DNA of 43,929 bases from Photobacterium phosphoreum (lineage in GTDB: Bacteria; Pseudomonadota; Gammaproteobacteria; Enterobacterales; Vibrionaceae), in the NCBI RefSeq assembly GCF_002954725.1, contig NZ_MSCQ01000002.1, positions 983,900-1,027,828 on the forward strand, given 5' to 3'. Numbering within the stretch: the stretch's first letter is position 1; each line of letters starts with the position of its first letter. Made by a program: the position numbers and the translations under genes. The notes under the pieces were generated by a model. The model was given only the letters and a program-made list of their open reading frames with translations. It made no database searches and was not told where the DNA came from. Positions 1-8,853 of the stretch are shown here, piece after piece.

Positions 1-31
1 TATCGCCAAGTCGAAACTCAACAATTAAATT

Positions 32-122
32 TGGCGGAGAGATAGGGATTTGAACCCTAGATACGCTATAAACGTATGCTGGTTTTCAAGACCAGTGCTT
101 TCAACCGCTCAGCCATCTCTCC
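32..122 (-). tRNA. tRNA-Ser (anticodon UGA)
   Basis: Read on the minus strand this is a 91-nt class II tRNA. The 5' GGAGAGA pairs with TCTCTCC before the discriminator G and an encoded CCA. The D-arm contains GCTGAGCGGTTGAAAGC. The anticodon stem CTGGT/ACCAG encloses the loop CTTGAAA, which gives anticodon TGA. A long variable arm (ATACG...CGTAT) and a GGTTCAAATCC T-loop follow. The long variable arm and the anticodon identify it as the serine tRNA reading UCA-type codons. No adjacent integrase or attachment-site duplication is visible. Confidence 0.97.
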
Positions 123-409
123 ATTGCGGTAAATAGTATAGTTCTCAGCGGCGGCTGTAAAGAAGAAAAACACAAAAAAGTTCTAACTAGCTATTTTTTA
201 AACAAAACATTGCCAATTAAGACATTAATCATCCAGAATTAAATCATTGGCGACCATCAAAATTAAAACTCTGCCGTTTATCAAAAAATACACTTGTTTA
301 AATACGCTTTGAACACTGGCCTCTGTTTACAATGACTAACAATTTACCGAAGACATCAGCCACAATATCAGTACAATTTAACCCTCGAAATTAACACCAA
401 GGCTCTATT

Positions 410-1267
410 ATGAAACTGCGCTTTATCGCTAGTACCCTGCTACTCTCTTTTAGTCAGTTAGCATCAGCACAAATTAGCCAAATTGAACCTGCGTTGACGA
501 ACATTGAGCAACAGCTTGGAGGCACAGTCGCTGTTGCGGTCTATAACGCCAATACCAATACAAGCTGGAGCTATCATGGTGAACAACGCGTTCCAATGAT
601 GAGTACCTTTAAGACGTTAGCTTGTGCAGATTTATTACATCAAGCAGATACTAAGCGTGTTGACTTAAACCAGCCTATTATGATCAAGCAAAGTGATATT
701 TTAAGCTATGCGCCAGTAACAACTGATCGTGTCGGCACTAGCATGACATTGGCTCAGCTGTGTGATGCAACGATGCTAACCAGTGACAATACTGCGGCTA
801 ATCTGGTGCTTAATAATATTGGTGGGCCTAAAAGTGTAACCCAATTTATACGCACGTTAGATGATGATACAACCCGTCTTGATCGTATTGAACCGAATGT
901 GAATAATGTTAGTGCGGCTGAACTGCGTGATACCACCACCCCTATTGCCATGAATTCTACTTTATATAGCTTACTCTATAGTCATGCGTTATCAGAAACA
1001 GCACGTACACAGCTAAAACAATGGATGATGGATAACAAAGTCTCTGATTCATTATTGCGCGCAGCTTTACCTGTAGGTTGGCATATTGCCGATCGTTCAG
1101 GTTATGACAGCACGTATGGTTCTCGTGGGATCACTGCGGCAGTGTGGCAACAAGGTAAGCAACCAATCATGATCAGTATTTATTTAGCGCAAACAGGAAA
1201 ACCAATGGCTGATCTTAATGCAGCAATAGCAAAAATTGGGCAATTGATTTTTACGCATTTAAAATAA
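410..1267 (+). CDS. Class A beta-lactamase, CARB (carbenicillinase)-like
   Basis: This is a periplasmic serine beta-lactamase of 285 residues, the usual class A length. Residues 1-20 are a Sec signal peptide ending ASA|Q. All class A motifs are present: STFK at 65-68 (Ambler Ser70/Lys73), SDN at 125-127, and EPNVN at 161-165 (Glu166/Asn170). The 234-236 triad is RSG (229-231) instead of KTG. Arg234 with RSG is the signature of the CARB/PSE carbenicillinases that are native to several Vibrionaceae. The ATG has a well-placed AAGG about 7 bases upstream. The gene is monocistronic and is followed by a hairpin terminator, and no mobile element adjoins it, which favours an intrinsic chromosomal enzyme. 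Substrate range cannot be read from sequence alone. Confidence 0.93.
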   Translation: MKLRFIASTLLLSFSQLASAQISQIEPALTNIEQQLGGTVAVAVYNANTNTSWSYHGEQRVPMMSTFKTLACADLLHQADTKRVDLNQPIMIKQSDILSYAPVTTDRVGTSMTLAQLCDATMLTSDNTAANLVLNNIGGPKSVTQFIRTLDDDTTRLDRIEPNVNNVSAAELRDTTTPIAMNSTLYSLLYSHALSETARTQLKQWMMDNKVSDSLLRAALPVGWHIADRSGYDSTYGSRGITAAVWQQGKQPIMISIYLAQTGKPMADLNAAIAKIGQLIFTHLK

Positions 1268-1284
1268 ACGCATAAAATGATGAT

Positions 1285-1313
1285 AAAGGGGATCTTTTAA
1301 CATTCCCCTTTTG
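1285..1313 (+). terminator. Terminator after the beta-lactamase gene
   Basis: AAAGGGGA (1285-1292) pairs with TCCCCTTT (1304-1311) just after the stop codon. The T-rich tail is short, so it is a moderate rho-independent candidate. Confidence 0.55.
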
Positions 1314-1486
1314 CTATTGTTTATCTTATTCTTCACAAATTAGATATCACGATGTATTTATCGATTACGGGACTAATGGATTTTTTAGGCATGCTATTAA
1401 CCTTTATACATAACCTATTGAATTTATTTCGATAACCTATTTATCTCATTGATCTATATGATTATAAACGCTATAAGGATCATCAC

Positions 1487-1732
1487 ATGTTAAGTTGTCA
1501 CCACCATGATTATATCGAAATAGCTTGTATGCATCATTTGAGCGTTGATCTAACACTGAATGACGGTAGCCATATTATCGGTATTGCACACGATACGTTT
1601 TATAATCAACATCGTGAAGAATGTATGATGTTACAGATTAAAGAACAACAGCAATCTGTCGTGCTTGATACACTATCATCCATAACCGCTATAACGAAAA
1701 ACCCATATTTTAATACGATCAACTTTAAATAA
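1487..1732 (+). CDS. rof: Rof/YaeO family Rho-specific transcription termination inhibitor
   Basis: This 81-residue acidic and histidine-rich protein matches the layout of E. coli YaeO (Rof), a small OB/Sm-like protein that binds the primary RNA-binding site of Rho and inhibits termination. Visible landmarks are the N-terminal 'YIEIACMHHLSVDLTLNDG' stretch (compare 'LELACQHHLMLTLELKDG' in YaeO), then a basic/polar loop (YNQHREECMML) and a C-terminal beta-rich 'LDTLSSITAI' segment. AAGGA lies about 7 bases before the ATG. It is transcribed alone and ends at a strong convergent terminator. The family assignment rests on remembered sequence similarity and is fairly secure. Confidence 0.82.
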   Translation: MLSCHHHDYIEIACMHHLSVDLTLNDGSHIIGIAHDTFYNQHREECMMLQIKEQQQSVVLDTLSSITAITKNPYFNTINFK

Positions 1733-1799
1733 CAGCTTGATTAATAATAAATTTACATTGTAAATATTACCAGAAAATGCATATACCACTTAAAACAAA

Positions 1800-1836
1800 A
1801 ATGGCGTTTCTATTTTAACCAATAGAAACGCCATTT
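1800..1836. terminator. Bidirectional terminator between rof and the convergent small gene
   Basis: AATGGCGTTTCTATT (about 1800-1814) and its exact complement AATAGAAACGCCATT (1821-1835) flank a 6-base loop. A-rich sequence precedes it and T/A-rich sequence follows, so it can serve both converging genes. Confidence 0.85.
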
Positions 1837-1861
1837 CTAATATTTAATACCATTTAGGTAG

Positions 1862-2041
1862 TTATGCAAATTTCATTTCCCCATGATCATCAAGATAAAG
1901 CGCTGCTTTTGCCTGACCAATCAGTTGCGCTGCATAAGATGGTGTTACTGCACGCAACTCACCTTTAGTAGATAGGAATGTACCTTCCCATACTTGATCT
2001 TGGTATGTACCTGATTCTAAAATCTCAATAACAACTTTCAT
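1862..2041 (-). CDS. Small conserved-looking hypothetical protein (59 aa)
   Basis: I chose the ATG at 2041 (protein begins MKVVIEILESG) over an upstream in-frame start at 2137. GAGG lies about 8 bases before it on the minus strand, and the extra 32 residues upstream look non-coding. The 59-residue product has an alternating hydrophobic beta-strand start (VVIEILESG), then VWEGTFLSTKGELRAV and an acidic end (YLDDHGEMKF). It has no signal peptide, Cys pair or helix-turn-helix. I do not recognise the family. It stands alone and shares the convergent terminator with rof. Confidence 0.6.
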   Translation of the reverse strand: MKVVIEILESGTYQDQVWEGTFLSTKGELRAVTPSYAAQLIGQAKAALYLDDHGEMKFA

Positions 2042-2632
2042 AGTTAACCTCAACGTCGAATAAATAATAAAATAATGACAAAACCCTAAGGTAACTCGTC
2101 TTCTTTTTAAATTTACCAGCATAAAATTAATTGTCATCCCATGTAAATTGCAACGTTAGATACACAAATAGAGTGAATTAAAAATCACTGTCATCAAAAG
2201 TGCTTATTACACTCTGCTTTTACATGACTTGAGGCTTTCACGGTGAGTGTTTCGCCATAAAAAAAATACTAATACACTGATTTAATATGCTTTTATATTT
2301 TAACTGTCACTTTATCGCAATCAAATGACGGGATTTTATTATTTTGTCTATATTTCGATAATTTTAAATTAATCAATTAAAAGAGACATTATATTGATCT
2401 CGAAAAGCAAGATCTCATTTTTGATCACTCTAAAGCATCAAATTAGATTATCAAGGATGATAAATGGTCATTATGGATAACAATTGATAGGCATGTGTCT
2501 TATATTGATCGTTGTAATTTGTCAGTAACCGCATCTAACCAACCCAAATAACACCATAAATAAAAACGAACCCACGGTTAGCTCGCGGGTTCGTTTTTAT
2601 TTTAAGCAAAAGAACAGCACGGTAATCTTGAC
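2042..2632. other. 591-bp intergenic region
   Basis: This AT-rich stretch lies upstream of the small gene ending at 1862 and downstream of the NCS2 permease gene, both on the minus strand. The only clear element is the permease terminator at its right end. I see no convincing ORF, structured RNA or repeat in the remainder. Confidence 0.6.
2562..2601 (-). terminator. Terminator of the NCS2 permease gene
   Basis: AAAAACGAACCC (2562-2573) pairs with GGGTTCGTTTTT (2587-2598). Read on the minus strand it is a GC stem followed by a T-run, 31 bases past the permease stop codon. Confidence 0.85.
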
Positions 2633-3991
2633 TTAAATAGCCCAGCCTCCGGCATAGAACACCACTAATGCTATTGCAATAATAACCGTACCAATATTAA
2701 GTCGTTTAAAATCACCTGATACCACACGGCCAATCACAAGGCTTACAAACCCCAGCATAATACCGGTGACAATATTACCTGTTAGCACGATGAAAACTGC
2801 ACATAACAACCCTGATAATGCATCAACAGAATCGTCCATATCCAGCTTACTCACATTACTGAGCATTAATAATCCGACATACATTAATGCTGGTGCCGTT
2901 GCGTAAGAAGGTACTAAAGAACTGAGTGGCGCTAAAAACAGCATCATGACAAACAGCAGTCCCACGGTTGTTGCCGTCAAACCCGTTTTACCGCCAGCGG
3001 CTGTACCTGCCGCAGATTCAATATAAACCGCAGCGGGTGAGCCACCAACAAAACCTGCAAAAATACTACTGACAGAATCGGCCGTTAATGCTTTACCGCC
3101 ACTGATAATATTACCGCGCTCTGTCAATAAATTAGCTTGGCCTGCAACAGCGCGAATTGTCCCTGTTGCATCAAAAATAGCCGTCATCACTAATGCTAAT
3201 ACCGTAGGTAAAATTACTGGATTTAGCGCGCCCATGATATCAAGAGAGCCTAATAATGAACCGTCACCACCAAATGTTGGTAAAGCAAATAAACCGTGAT
3301 ATTTCACATTTGGATCAAAAATCAATCCAAAGACGGAAATAGCAATAATCACCAATAAAATACCACCTGGCACTCGACGTTTTTCAAGTCCAATAATTGC
3401 GGCTAAACCCACTAACGACATAATAACGGGCAGTGACATAAAATCACCAAAAGCCACCGGTAAACCCGCTTGTGGATTTTTAATAACCAGACCAACACCG
3501 TTAGCGGCAATCAATAATAAAAACAACCCAATACCGATACCCGTACCATGTGCAATCCCTGTCGGCATATTTCTCATGATCCAACCACGAATACCGGTCA
3601 CAGTAATAAAAGTAAACACGACTCCCATCAAAAATACTGCACCTAATGCAACTGGAATACAGACCCCTTGCCCAAGCACTAAGCTAAAGGCGGTAAAAGC
3701 TGTTAATGATATCGCACAGCCAATTGCCATTGGTAAACGTGCCCATAACCCCATTAACAATGAACCAAATGCTGCTACTAAACAGGTTGCGATAAAGACT
3801 GCACTTTGGTTAAACCCTGCAGCACCCAACATACTTGGTACCACAATCACGGAATAGACCATGGCTAAAAAGGTGGTTAACCCTGCGATAATTTCTTGTT
3901 TAACGCTACTACCGCGCTCAGTAATTTGAAAATAACGATCTAAACCACGAGTGGATTCATTAGGGGTGTTATGTGTACTGTCAACAGACAT
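2633..3991 (-). CDS. NCS2 family purine permease (AzgA/GhxP-AdeP type)
   Basis: This is a 452-residue inner-membrane nucleobase:cation symporter with about 12-14 hydrophobic segments. The N-terminus ([13 protein letters not shown], then '[15 protein letters not shown]') and the internal '[12 protein letters not shown]' and '[13 protein letters not shown]' motifs are typical of the AzgA-like branch, which takes up adenine, hypoxanthine or guanine. AGGA sits just upstream of the ATG. A PurR-box-like palindrome lies 67-82 bases upstream, supporting a role in purine salvage. The gene is monocistronic with its own terminator. Which purine it prefers cannot be decided here. Confidence 0.88.
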   Translation of the reverse strand: MSVDSTHNTPNESTRGLDRYFQITERGSSVKQEIIAGLTTFLAMVYSVIVVPSMLGAAGFNQSAVFIATCLVAAFGSLLMGLWARLPMAIGCAISLTAFTAFSLVLGQGVCIPVALGAVFLMGVVFTFITVTGIRGWIMRNMPTGIAHGTGIGIGLFLLLIAANGVGLVIKNPQAGLPVAFGDFMSLPVIMSLVGLAAIIGLEKRRVPGGILLVIIAISVFGLIFDPNVKYHGLFALPTFGGDGSLLGSLDIMGALNPVILPTVLALVMTAIFDATGTIRAVAGQANLLTERGNIISGGKALTADSVSSIFAGFVGGSPAAVYIESAAGTAAGGKTGLTATTVGLLFVMMLFLAPLSSLVPSYATAPALMYVGLLMLSNVSKLDMDDSVDALSGLLCAVFIVLTGNIVTGIMLGFVSLVIGRVVSGDFKRLNIGTVIIAIALVVFYAGGWAI

Positions 3992-4057
3992 GATGGCTTC
4001 CTATAATTGTCTGGTTTAAATCCATTATTGTTGGCCGTTAATCCTCACCTTCCGCCA

Positions 4058-4073
4058 ACGCAAACGTTTACTT
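4058..4073 (-). promoter_or_regulatory. PurR box upstream of the NCS2 permease gene
   Basis: The sequence ACGCAAACGTTTACTT differs only at its right end from the E. coli PurR consensus ACGCAAACGTTTGCGT. It is centred about 75 bases before the permease ATG on the minus strand. Repression by PurR with hypoxanthine or guanine is the natural inference. Confidence 0.8.
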
Positions 4074-4083
4074 TTTTAATAAA

Positions 4084-4116
4084 TAAAAAAGGCTGAGTCT
4101 ATTATTCTCAACCTTT
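4084..4116 (-). terminator. Hairpin with U-run upstream of the purine permease promoter region
   Basis: On the minus strand GGTTGAG, a 9-base loop and CTCAGCC are followed by TTTTTTATTT. It lies just before the PurR box. It may insulate the permease promoter from antisense transcription off the cyuA side, or end a short untranslated transcript. Confidence 0.5.
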
Positions 4117-4484
4117 AGGTGATCATTGAAGTGATAATGATACCGAAAAAATAACCATTCCCGCCACCATAAACTGATTTTTCGCCCGTACGACAATAAT
4201 CTCTCATAACCACCATGAAAATACTTTATTGATGACATGAAAAATATTACCAACAAAAACGTGACACACACAACAAATATCCTGCAACAACAAACATAAG
4301 TAGAAAAATATTCTATTTAACCTTTCTATATATAAGGATTATACGATTTTTTTCTTTGTAACTAAATGTATACTCATTATCATTGACTAACATGTAACGT
4401 TAGCCATTTATTTACTTCGCAAATATTAATATTTGCTTTATCAGTAATTTTTGACTCTTCTCTATAGAGCGTTAGGTGATTGCA

Positions 4485-5789
4485 ATGAAAAACACACTTT
4501 GGCCTGCATTTATTGATGTTGTAAAACGCGATGTTGTTCCTGCTCTAGGTTGTACGGAACCGGTATCAGTCGCATTAGCCACAGCAATTGCCGTCAATAA
4601 GCTCAAGATGAATTATCAAGACATTACTGCTATTAATGTCCTTGTTTCTGCTAATTTAATGAAAAATGGCATGGGTGTAACTGTTCCTGGAACGGGTATG
4701 GTCGGACTAGAGATAGCTGCTGCTGCTGGCGCTGTCGCTGGAGATAGCAACGCCCAATTAGAAGTCCTTAAAAATCTAACCGCTGACGATGTTGCTATAG
4801 CAAAAACAATGCTTGATAAAAAAATGGTGACCGTCAGTGTTGCTAATGTCAGCAATATTCTTTATTCCAAGGTCACTATCTTTAGTGAGCATCATTCTGC
4901 AAGTGTCACGATTGCAGATAGCCATACCCATGTATTAGCCATTGAAGAAGACGGAATCACGACCTATATCGCCGATCCACAAAATACCTCACAAGCAGCA
5001 AAAAAAACCATTAGCAATAACCCTTTTATTAATGCCTGTGCGCAAGATATTTTTGACTTTGCTACCCAAGCACCATTAGCCGATATTGCATTTATTAAGC
5101 AGGCTTACCAACTCAACAACGATCTTTCTATTGAAGGGTTACACGGTAATTATGGCCTTCAAGTGGGCGCAACGTTCCAGCGCAGTGTTGAACGTGGTTT
5201 ACTTGCAGGGGGCTTATTAACTGACGTATTACTGCGTACTGCTGCCGCTTCCGATGCTCGCATGGGGGGAGCAATGAAACCTGCGATGAGTAATTCAGGC
5301 TCAGGTAACCAAGGTATCGCAGCAACGATGCCTGTTGTTGTAGTTGCCGAATTTATTAAAGCCGACGATGAACAACTTATTCGTGCATTAATGCTGTCAC
5401 ATCTGATGGCTATTTATATTAAAAGCTACCAAAATAAATTATCCGCATTATGTGGTGCAACCACGGCATCAATGGGTGCAGTAGCTGGCATGACATGGTT
5501 ACTGGGTGGTGACATTAAACAAATCAGTGCAGCTATTAACAGCATGATTGGTGATATTGCTGGCATGATCTGTGATGGTGCAAAAACCAGTTGCGCGATG
5601 AAAGTCTCATCGTCAGCAGGCTCTGCAATAAAATCTGCATTAATGGCATTAGACGGTATTGGCGTAACAGGTAATGAAGGTATTGTGGCACACGATGTTG
5701 ACAGTACTATTCGCAATCTATCCGCACTGGCTAATGGATCTATGACCCAAACTGATGTGCAGATCCTTGATATTATGATTAATAAATAA
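4485..5789 (+). CDS. cyuA: L-cysteine desulfidase CyuA (UPF0597/YhaM, L-serine dehydratase alpha-like)
   Basis: CyuA converts L-cysteine to pyruvate, ammonia and sulfide and belongs to the serine-dehydratase alpha superfamily, whose members carry a [4Fe-4S] cluster. The ATG at 4485 was chosen because AGGTG lies about 8 bases upstream; a GTG at 4476 overlaps that site. The 434-residue protein shows the family N-terminus (PALGCTEPVSVAL, Cys23), the glycine-rich MSNSGSGNQGI loop, 'ALCGATTAS' and 'MICDGAKTSCA'. These cysteines are the expected cluster ligands. No signal peptide is present, so it is cytosolic. The matching transporter gene cyuP lies 527 bases downstream on the same strand; in E. 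coli the two are adjacent in the opposite order. Confidence 0.9.
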   Translation: MKNTLWPAFIDVVKRDVVPALGCTEPVSVALATAIAVNKLKMNYQDITAINVLVSANLMKNGMGVTVPGTGMVGLEIAAAAGAVAGDSNAQLEVLKNLTADDVAIAKTMLDKKMVTVSVANVSNILYSKVTIFSEHHSASVTIADSHTHVLAIEEDGITTYIADPQNTSQAAKKTISNNPFINACAQDIFDFATQAPLADIAFIKQAYQLNNDLSIEGLHGNYGLQVGATFQRSVERGLLAGGLLTDVLLRTAAASDARMGGAMKPAMSNSGSGNQGIAATMPVVVVAEFIKADDEQLIRALMLSHLMAIYIKSYQNKLSALCGATTASMGAVAGMTWLLGGDIKQISAAINSMIGDIAGMICDGAKTSCAMKVSSSAGSAIKSALMALDGIGVTGNEGIVAHDVDSTIRNLSALANGSMTQTDVQILDIMINK

Positions 5790-5877
5790 CCATACCTTCA
5801 CCAAGGTAATGGTTAACTCCTCTAGATATACATATAAAGCTAGGTAACTACGTTGCTTTTTTATGTTTATCTAGAGG
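5788..5877. terminator. Tandem hairpins after cyuA, including a 59-nt long inverted repeat
   Basis: A first hairpin pairs AACCAT-ACCTT with AAGGT-ATGGTT just after the cyuA stop. A second, much longer one pairs 5819-5840 with 5855-5877, about 20 of 22 positions, around a 14-base loop. A T6 run lies inside the right arm, so a shorter GC/T-run terminator is nested within it. Confidence 0.6.
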
Positions 5878-6316
5878 ATTATATTACCTAATTTGTAGCA
5901 TTATCAGCAAAAAACAGTAAAAACTGCATTTCCCCCCTTGTTTATATTCCTTTTAGCTATATGTAATCACTTCTAGTTATTTAAAAAATACGTCATTAGC
6001 GCAATAATCCCGTCGTAAACAGCACAAACGCTATTAAAAAAACCACCCTCAAACTCAATAAAAAATCGCACTATTGTGCATTTTTCCATTACGATATTTT
6101 GTGCGTTTACGTATTAAAATCGTTTTTGATAAGTGGTTCTAAAATATTTAAATAACATCAACTTAAAGTACGTTTCATGAGCAACCACTACTCATTTTAG
6201 CTGCGCTTTCGTTATATTTATATTTCTAAAAAAACGTGAATAAGGTCGGCAGTAATGCCGTAAAAATAATAAACCAAACACAGTAATTTGGTTAACTATT
6301 CAAGGCTGAAATTAAT
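5878..6316. other. Leader region of cyuP
   Basis: This AT-rich stretch between cyuA and cyuP probably carries the cyuP promoter. A small perfect hairpin, CGGCA-gtaa-TGCCG (6247-6260), lies about 57 bases before the cyuP ATG. I recognise no riboswitch or defined operator here. Confidence 0.45.
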
Positions 6317-7639
6317 ATGAACCAAACAGTCAATATATCTCCAGCAACAACGAATACGCCATTGCATGTTCGAGCAAATATGACTAAAGAGCAGTGGCAA
6401 CAAGCGATCAAATTTGACAATGTAGACATCGGTTGGATCGTAATGAGCATTGGTATGGCCGTTGGGGCAGGTATTGTGTTCTTACCTGTTCAAGTTGGCG
6501 TTATGGGGCTATGGGTCTTTTTGCTTTCTGCAGTGATTGGCTACCCAGCGATGTATTTATTCCAAAAATTATTTATTAATACCTTAGCAGAATCGAAAAA
6601 ATGTACTGATTACCCAGGGGTTATTTCTGGCTATTTAGGTAAAAACTGGGGCATTACATTAGGGATCCTTTATTTCTTAATGTTAGTGATTTGGGTGTTG
6701 GTTTATTCATTAACAGTTACCAACGATAGCGCCTCTTATCTACACTCTTTTGGTGTAACCGAAACACCGCTAAACCATAATGCCTTTTATGGGTTAGCGT
6801 TAATTAGTTTATTGAGTTATATCGGCTCTAAAAGTGAAAAATTCTTATTTAAAATCTCAGGCTTTATGGCGGTTACCGTTCTGCTATTAGTCGCAGTAAT
6901 GGGGGTATTATTAGTGCCTCAGTGGAGCCTTGCCAACCTCACACCGGTTGAAAACTGGGGTTTAATGCTTAAAAATGCCATTATTACGTTGCCATTTACC
7001 CTAACATCAATTCTGTTTATTCAATCATTGAGCCCGATGGTTATCTCTTACCGCTCACATGAAAAATCGATTGAAGTGGCGCGCTATAAAGCCACCCGCG
7101 CCATGAAAATTGCGTTTACTATTTTATTCGTTATCGTATTTTTCTTTGCCGTATCGTTTACGTTCGCGATTAGCCAAACAGAAGCAAAGCATGCGATGGA
7201 GTTGAATATTTCAGCCCTTGCAATGATTGCCCATTATTTCCCGGGCAGTTCAGCAACGATTGTCGGTATTGTGATCAATCTCTTTGCGGTAGTAACATCA
7301 TTCTTTGGGGTTTTCCTTGCCTTTAAAGAAGCTTGTCGTGGTTTAGCGATGAACGTGTTAGAGCGTAAATTTAAAACCAATAACATCAACACTGCGTTGG
7401 TTGATAAATTTACCACAGTATTTATTGTGCTGATTGCATGGGGTGCGGTTACTTTAAACCTTCCAATTCTATCATTCACTTCAATCTGTTCACCGATATT
7501 TGGTATTGTTGGCTGTCTAATTCCAGCTTATTTAGTTTATCAAGTACCTGCTTTGCATAAATATAAAGGTACCGCTACCAACCTCATCATTGTCACTGGC
7601 GTGTTACTGTGTATTTCACCCTTACTGGCTTTTATTTAG
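6317..7639 (+). CDS. cyuP: Cysteine/serine transporter CyuP (YhaO), HAAAP family
   Basis: This 440-residue inner-membrane protein has about 11 transmembrane segments. It matches E. coli YhaO/CyuP along its whole length: 'IGMAVGAGIVFLPVQVG', 'GYPAMYLFQKLFINTLAES', 'NAIITLPFTLTSILFIQ', 'SLSPMVISYRS' and the C-terminal 'FTSICSPIFGIVGCLIPA'. In E. coli CyuP imports cysteine for anaerobic use by CyuA, and its relative SdaC is a serine transporter. The gene stands 527 bases after cyuA with intervening hairpins, so the two probably have separate promoters. It ends in a strong bidirectional terminator. Confidence 0.9.
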   Translation: MNQTVNISPATTNTPLHVRANMTKEQWQQAIKFDNVDIGWIVMSIGMAVGAGIVFLPVQVGVMGLWVFLLSAVIGYPAMYLFQKLFINTLAESKKCTDYPGVISGYLGKNWGITLGILYFLMLVIWVLVYSLTVTNDSASYLHSFGVTETPLNHNAFYGLALISLLSYIGSKSEKFLFKISGFMAVTVLLLVAVMGVLLVPQWSLANLTPVENWGLMLKNAIITLPFTLTSILFIQSLSPMVISYRSHEKSIEVARYKATRAMKIAFTILFVIVFFFAVSFTFAISQTEAKHAMELNISALAMIAHYFPGSSATIVGIVINLFAVVTSFFGVFLAFKEACRGLAMNVLERKFKTNNINTALVDKFTTVFIVLIAWGAVTLNLPILSFTSICSPIFGIVGCLIPAYLVYQVPALHKYKGTATNLIIVTGVLLCISPLLAFI

Positions 7640-7663
7640 AACATAGCGTGATTTGATAACAAA

Positions 7664-7698
7664 AAAAACGCCGCAGTCTTAATGACTGCGGCGTTTTT
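7664..7698. terminator. Bidirectional terminator between cyuP and the EamA gene
   Basis: AAAAACGCCGCAGTC and GACTGCGGCGTTTTT are exact complements around a 5-base loop. An A-run on one side and a T-run on the other serve the two convergent genes. Confidence 0.95.
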
Positions 7699-7720
7699 CT
7701 TTATATTACAACCACTCAAA

Positions 7721-8611
7721 TTAGGCAGTAACAGCGTCAACTTGTTTCTTCGCTTTCGCGCGTTTCTGCGCCATTGCCACACCGGATAACACCATAATGC
7801 CACCGACATAATGGTAGGTATGTAACTGCTCACCTAACATTACACTGGCAATACCTGCCGCCATGATTGGCAATAAATTCATGAACATTGCTGTTCTGTC
7901 TGCACCCAAACGTTCAATACTTTGCATCCACAACCATGGTGCTAATACTGATGCTAATAATGCCGCATACATAATTAACGGTGCTGCAGCGGCGGTAATA
8001 GCCATACGATGGCTGGTTAGCAATAATGGCGTTAGCATTACTACCGCAAATAAGCATTGCACATACACCGAGTGCCAATTTGTGATCGGCATTTTCCAGC
8101 GTTTAAGCAACACACAATATAATGCGTACACCACGGCAGCGATAAGCATTAAGCCATCACCTTGTTTAATGCCCTGACTCACCAAATTACTGATATGGCC
8201 ATGGCTTAGCATTAACACTAATCCACTTAATGATAAAACCGCCCCGACGAGTGCAAACGGTGATAATCGCTGGCCTAATAATGGCACACTTAAAAACATA
8301 CTCACTAATGGCACTAATGAAATAATCAATGCGATATTGGTTGCGCTAGTCGTTGCAGCAGCAAAATAGCCTAATGATTGGTTAAGCACCATGCCCAGTA
8401 AGGCTAAAAAAGCCAACTTTGCTAAATACGGTTTGATAATTGCTCGTTCACGCCACACAGACTTAGCTAAAAAAGGGGTTAACGCGACTAAAGCAAAAAA
8501 CCAACGATAAAACGAAATAGCACCGGGATCGATGACACTAAATGCCATCTTATTGACAATGGCATTCCCTGCCCAGATTGCAACAGTAAAAAAAGGTAAT
8601 AAATAGAACAT
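7721..8611 (-). CDS. EamA/DMT-superfamily transporter
   Basis: This 296-residue protein has ten predicted membrane helices arranged as two EamA repeats (about residues 2-135 and 150-282). The typical opening 'FTVAIWAGNAIVNKMAF', 'ISFYRWFFALVALTPF' and 'LLPIMAAGIASVMLGE' in the second repeat are visible. The C-terminus is basic (KRAKAKK). AAGG lies 6-7 bases before the ATG. Family members export amino acids, their derivatives or drugs; substrate cannot be assigned. It is not visibly co-transcribed with a neighbour. Confidence 0.88.
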   Translation of the reverse strand: MFYLLPFFTVAIWAGNAIVNKMAFSVIDPGAISFYRWFFALVALTPFLAKSVWRERAIIKPYLAKLAFLALLGMVLNQSLGYFAAATTSATNIALIISLVPLVSMFLSVPLLGQRLSPFALVGAVLSLSGLVLMLSHGHISNLVSQGIKQGDGLMLIAAVVYALYCVLLKRWKMPITNWHSVYVQCLFAVVMLTPLLLTSHRMAITAAAAPLIMYAALLASVLAPWLWMQSIERLGADRTAMFMNLLPIMAAGIASVMLGEQLHTYHYVGGIMVLSGVAMAQKRAKAKKQVDAVTA

Positions 8612-8772
8612 GGTCGGCCTTAGATAAAACAGTCATTTCAATAAAGGGCATTGAAATAGATAACAACGCTATTTTGTCATTTCCTATGAGAAATATATAT
8701 TCGTAATCGGACATAGAAAATGCTTAGTCGGACATTTATGTATTTAAGCAACAAATATGGTTTTAAATGACA

Positions 8773-8821
8773 AAACCCTAAATTTCTTACCGCATGAGCC
8801 AGTATAAGAAATTTAGGGTTT
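8773..8821 (-). terminator. Long-stem terminator of the exonuclease gene
   Basis: AAACCCTAAATTTCTTA (8773-8789) is the exact complement of 8805-8821 around a 15-base loop, downstream of the exonuclease stop on the minus strand. Only four T follow on that strand. Confidence 0.7.
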
Positions 8822-8853
8822 AATATAAAAATAGATGAATTATGAACCAATCA

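Larger units (their letters stand above)
3992..4484. other. 493-bp divergent intergenic region
   Basis: This region separates the divergent permease and cyuA genes. It holds the PurR box, a minus-strand hairpin with a U-run (4084-4116) and the ribosome-binding site of cyuA (TTAGGTGA). I found no recognisable riboswitch in it. Confidence 0.6.

Noticed and set aside
32..122. tRNA-Ser as an integration site for an island
   Set aside because: No integrase gene or repeat of the tRNA 3' end is visible in the window, although the left flank is not shown.
4068..4271. A minus-strand 67-codon frame between the purine permease and cyuA genes
   Set aside because: It runs through the PurR box and the U-run hairpin, has no ribosome-binding site and gives a composition unlike the real genes around it.
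3992..4484. A purine riboswitch upstream of the purine permease gene
   Set aside because: I could not find the conserved aptamer core or its three-way junction on either strand. The PurR box explains regulation better.
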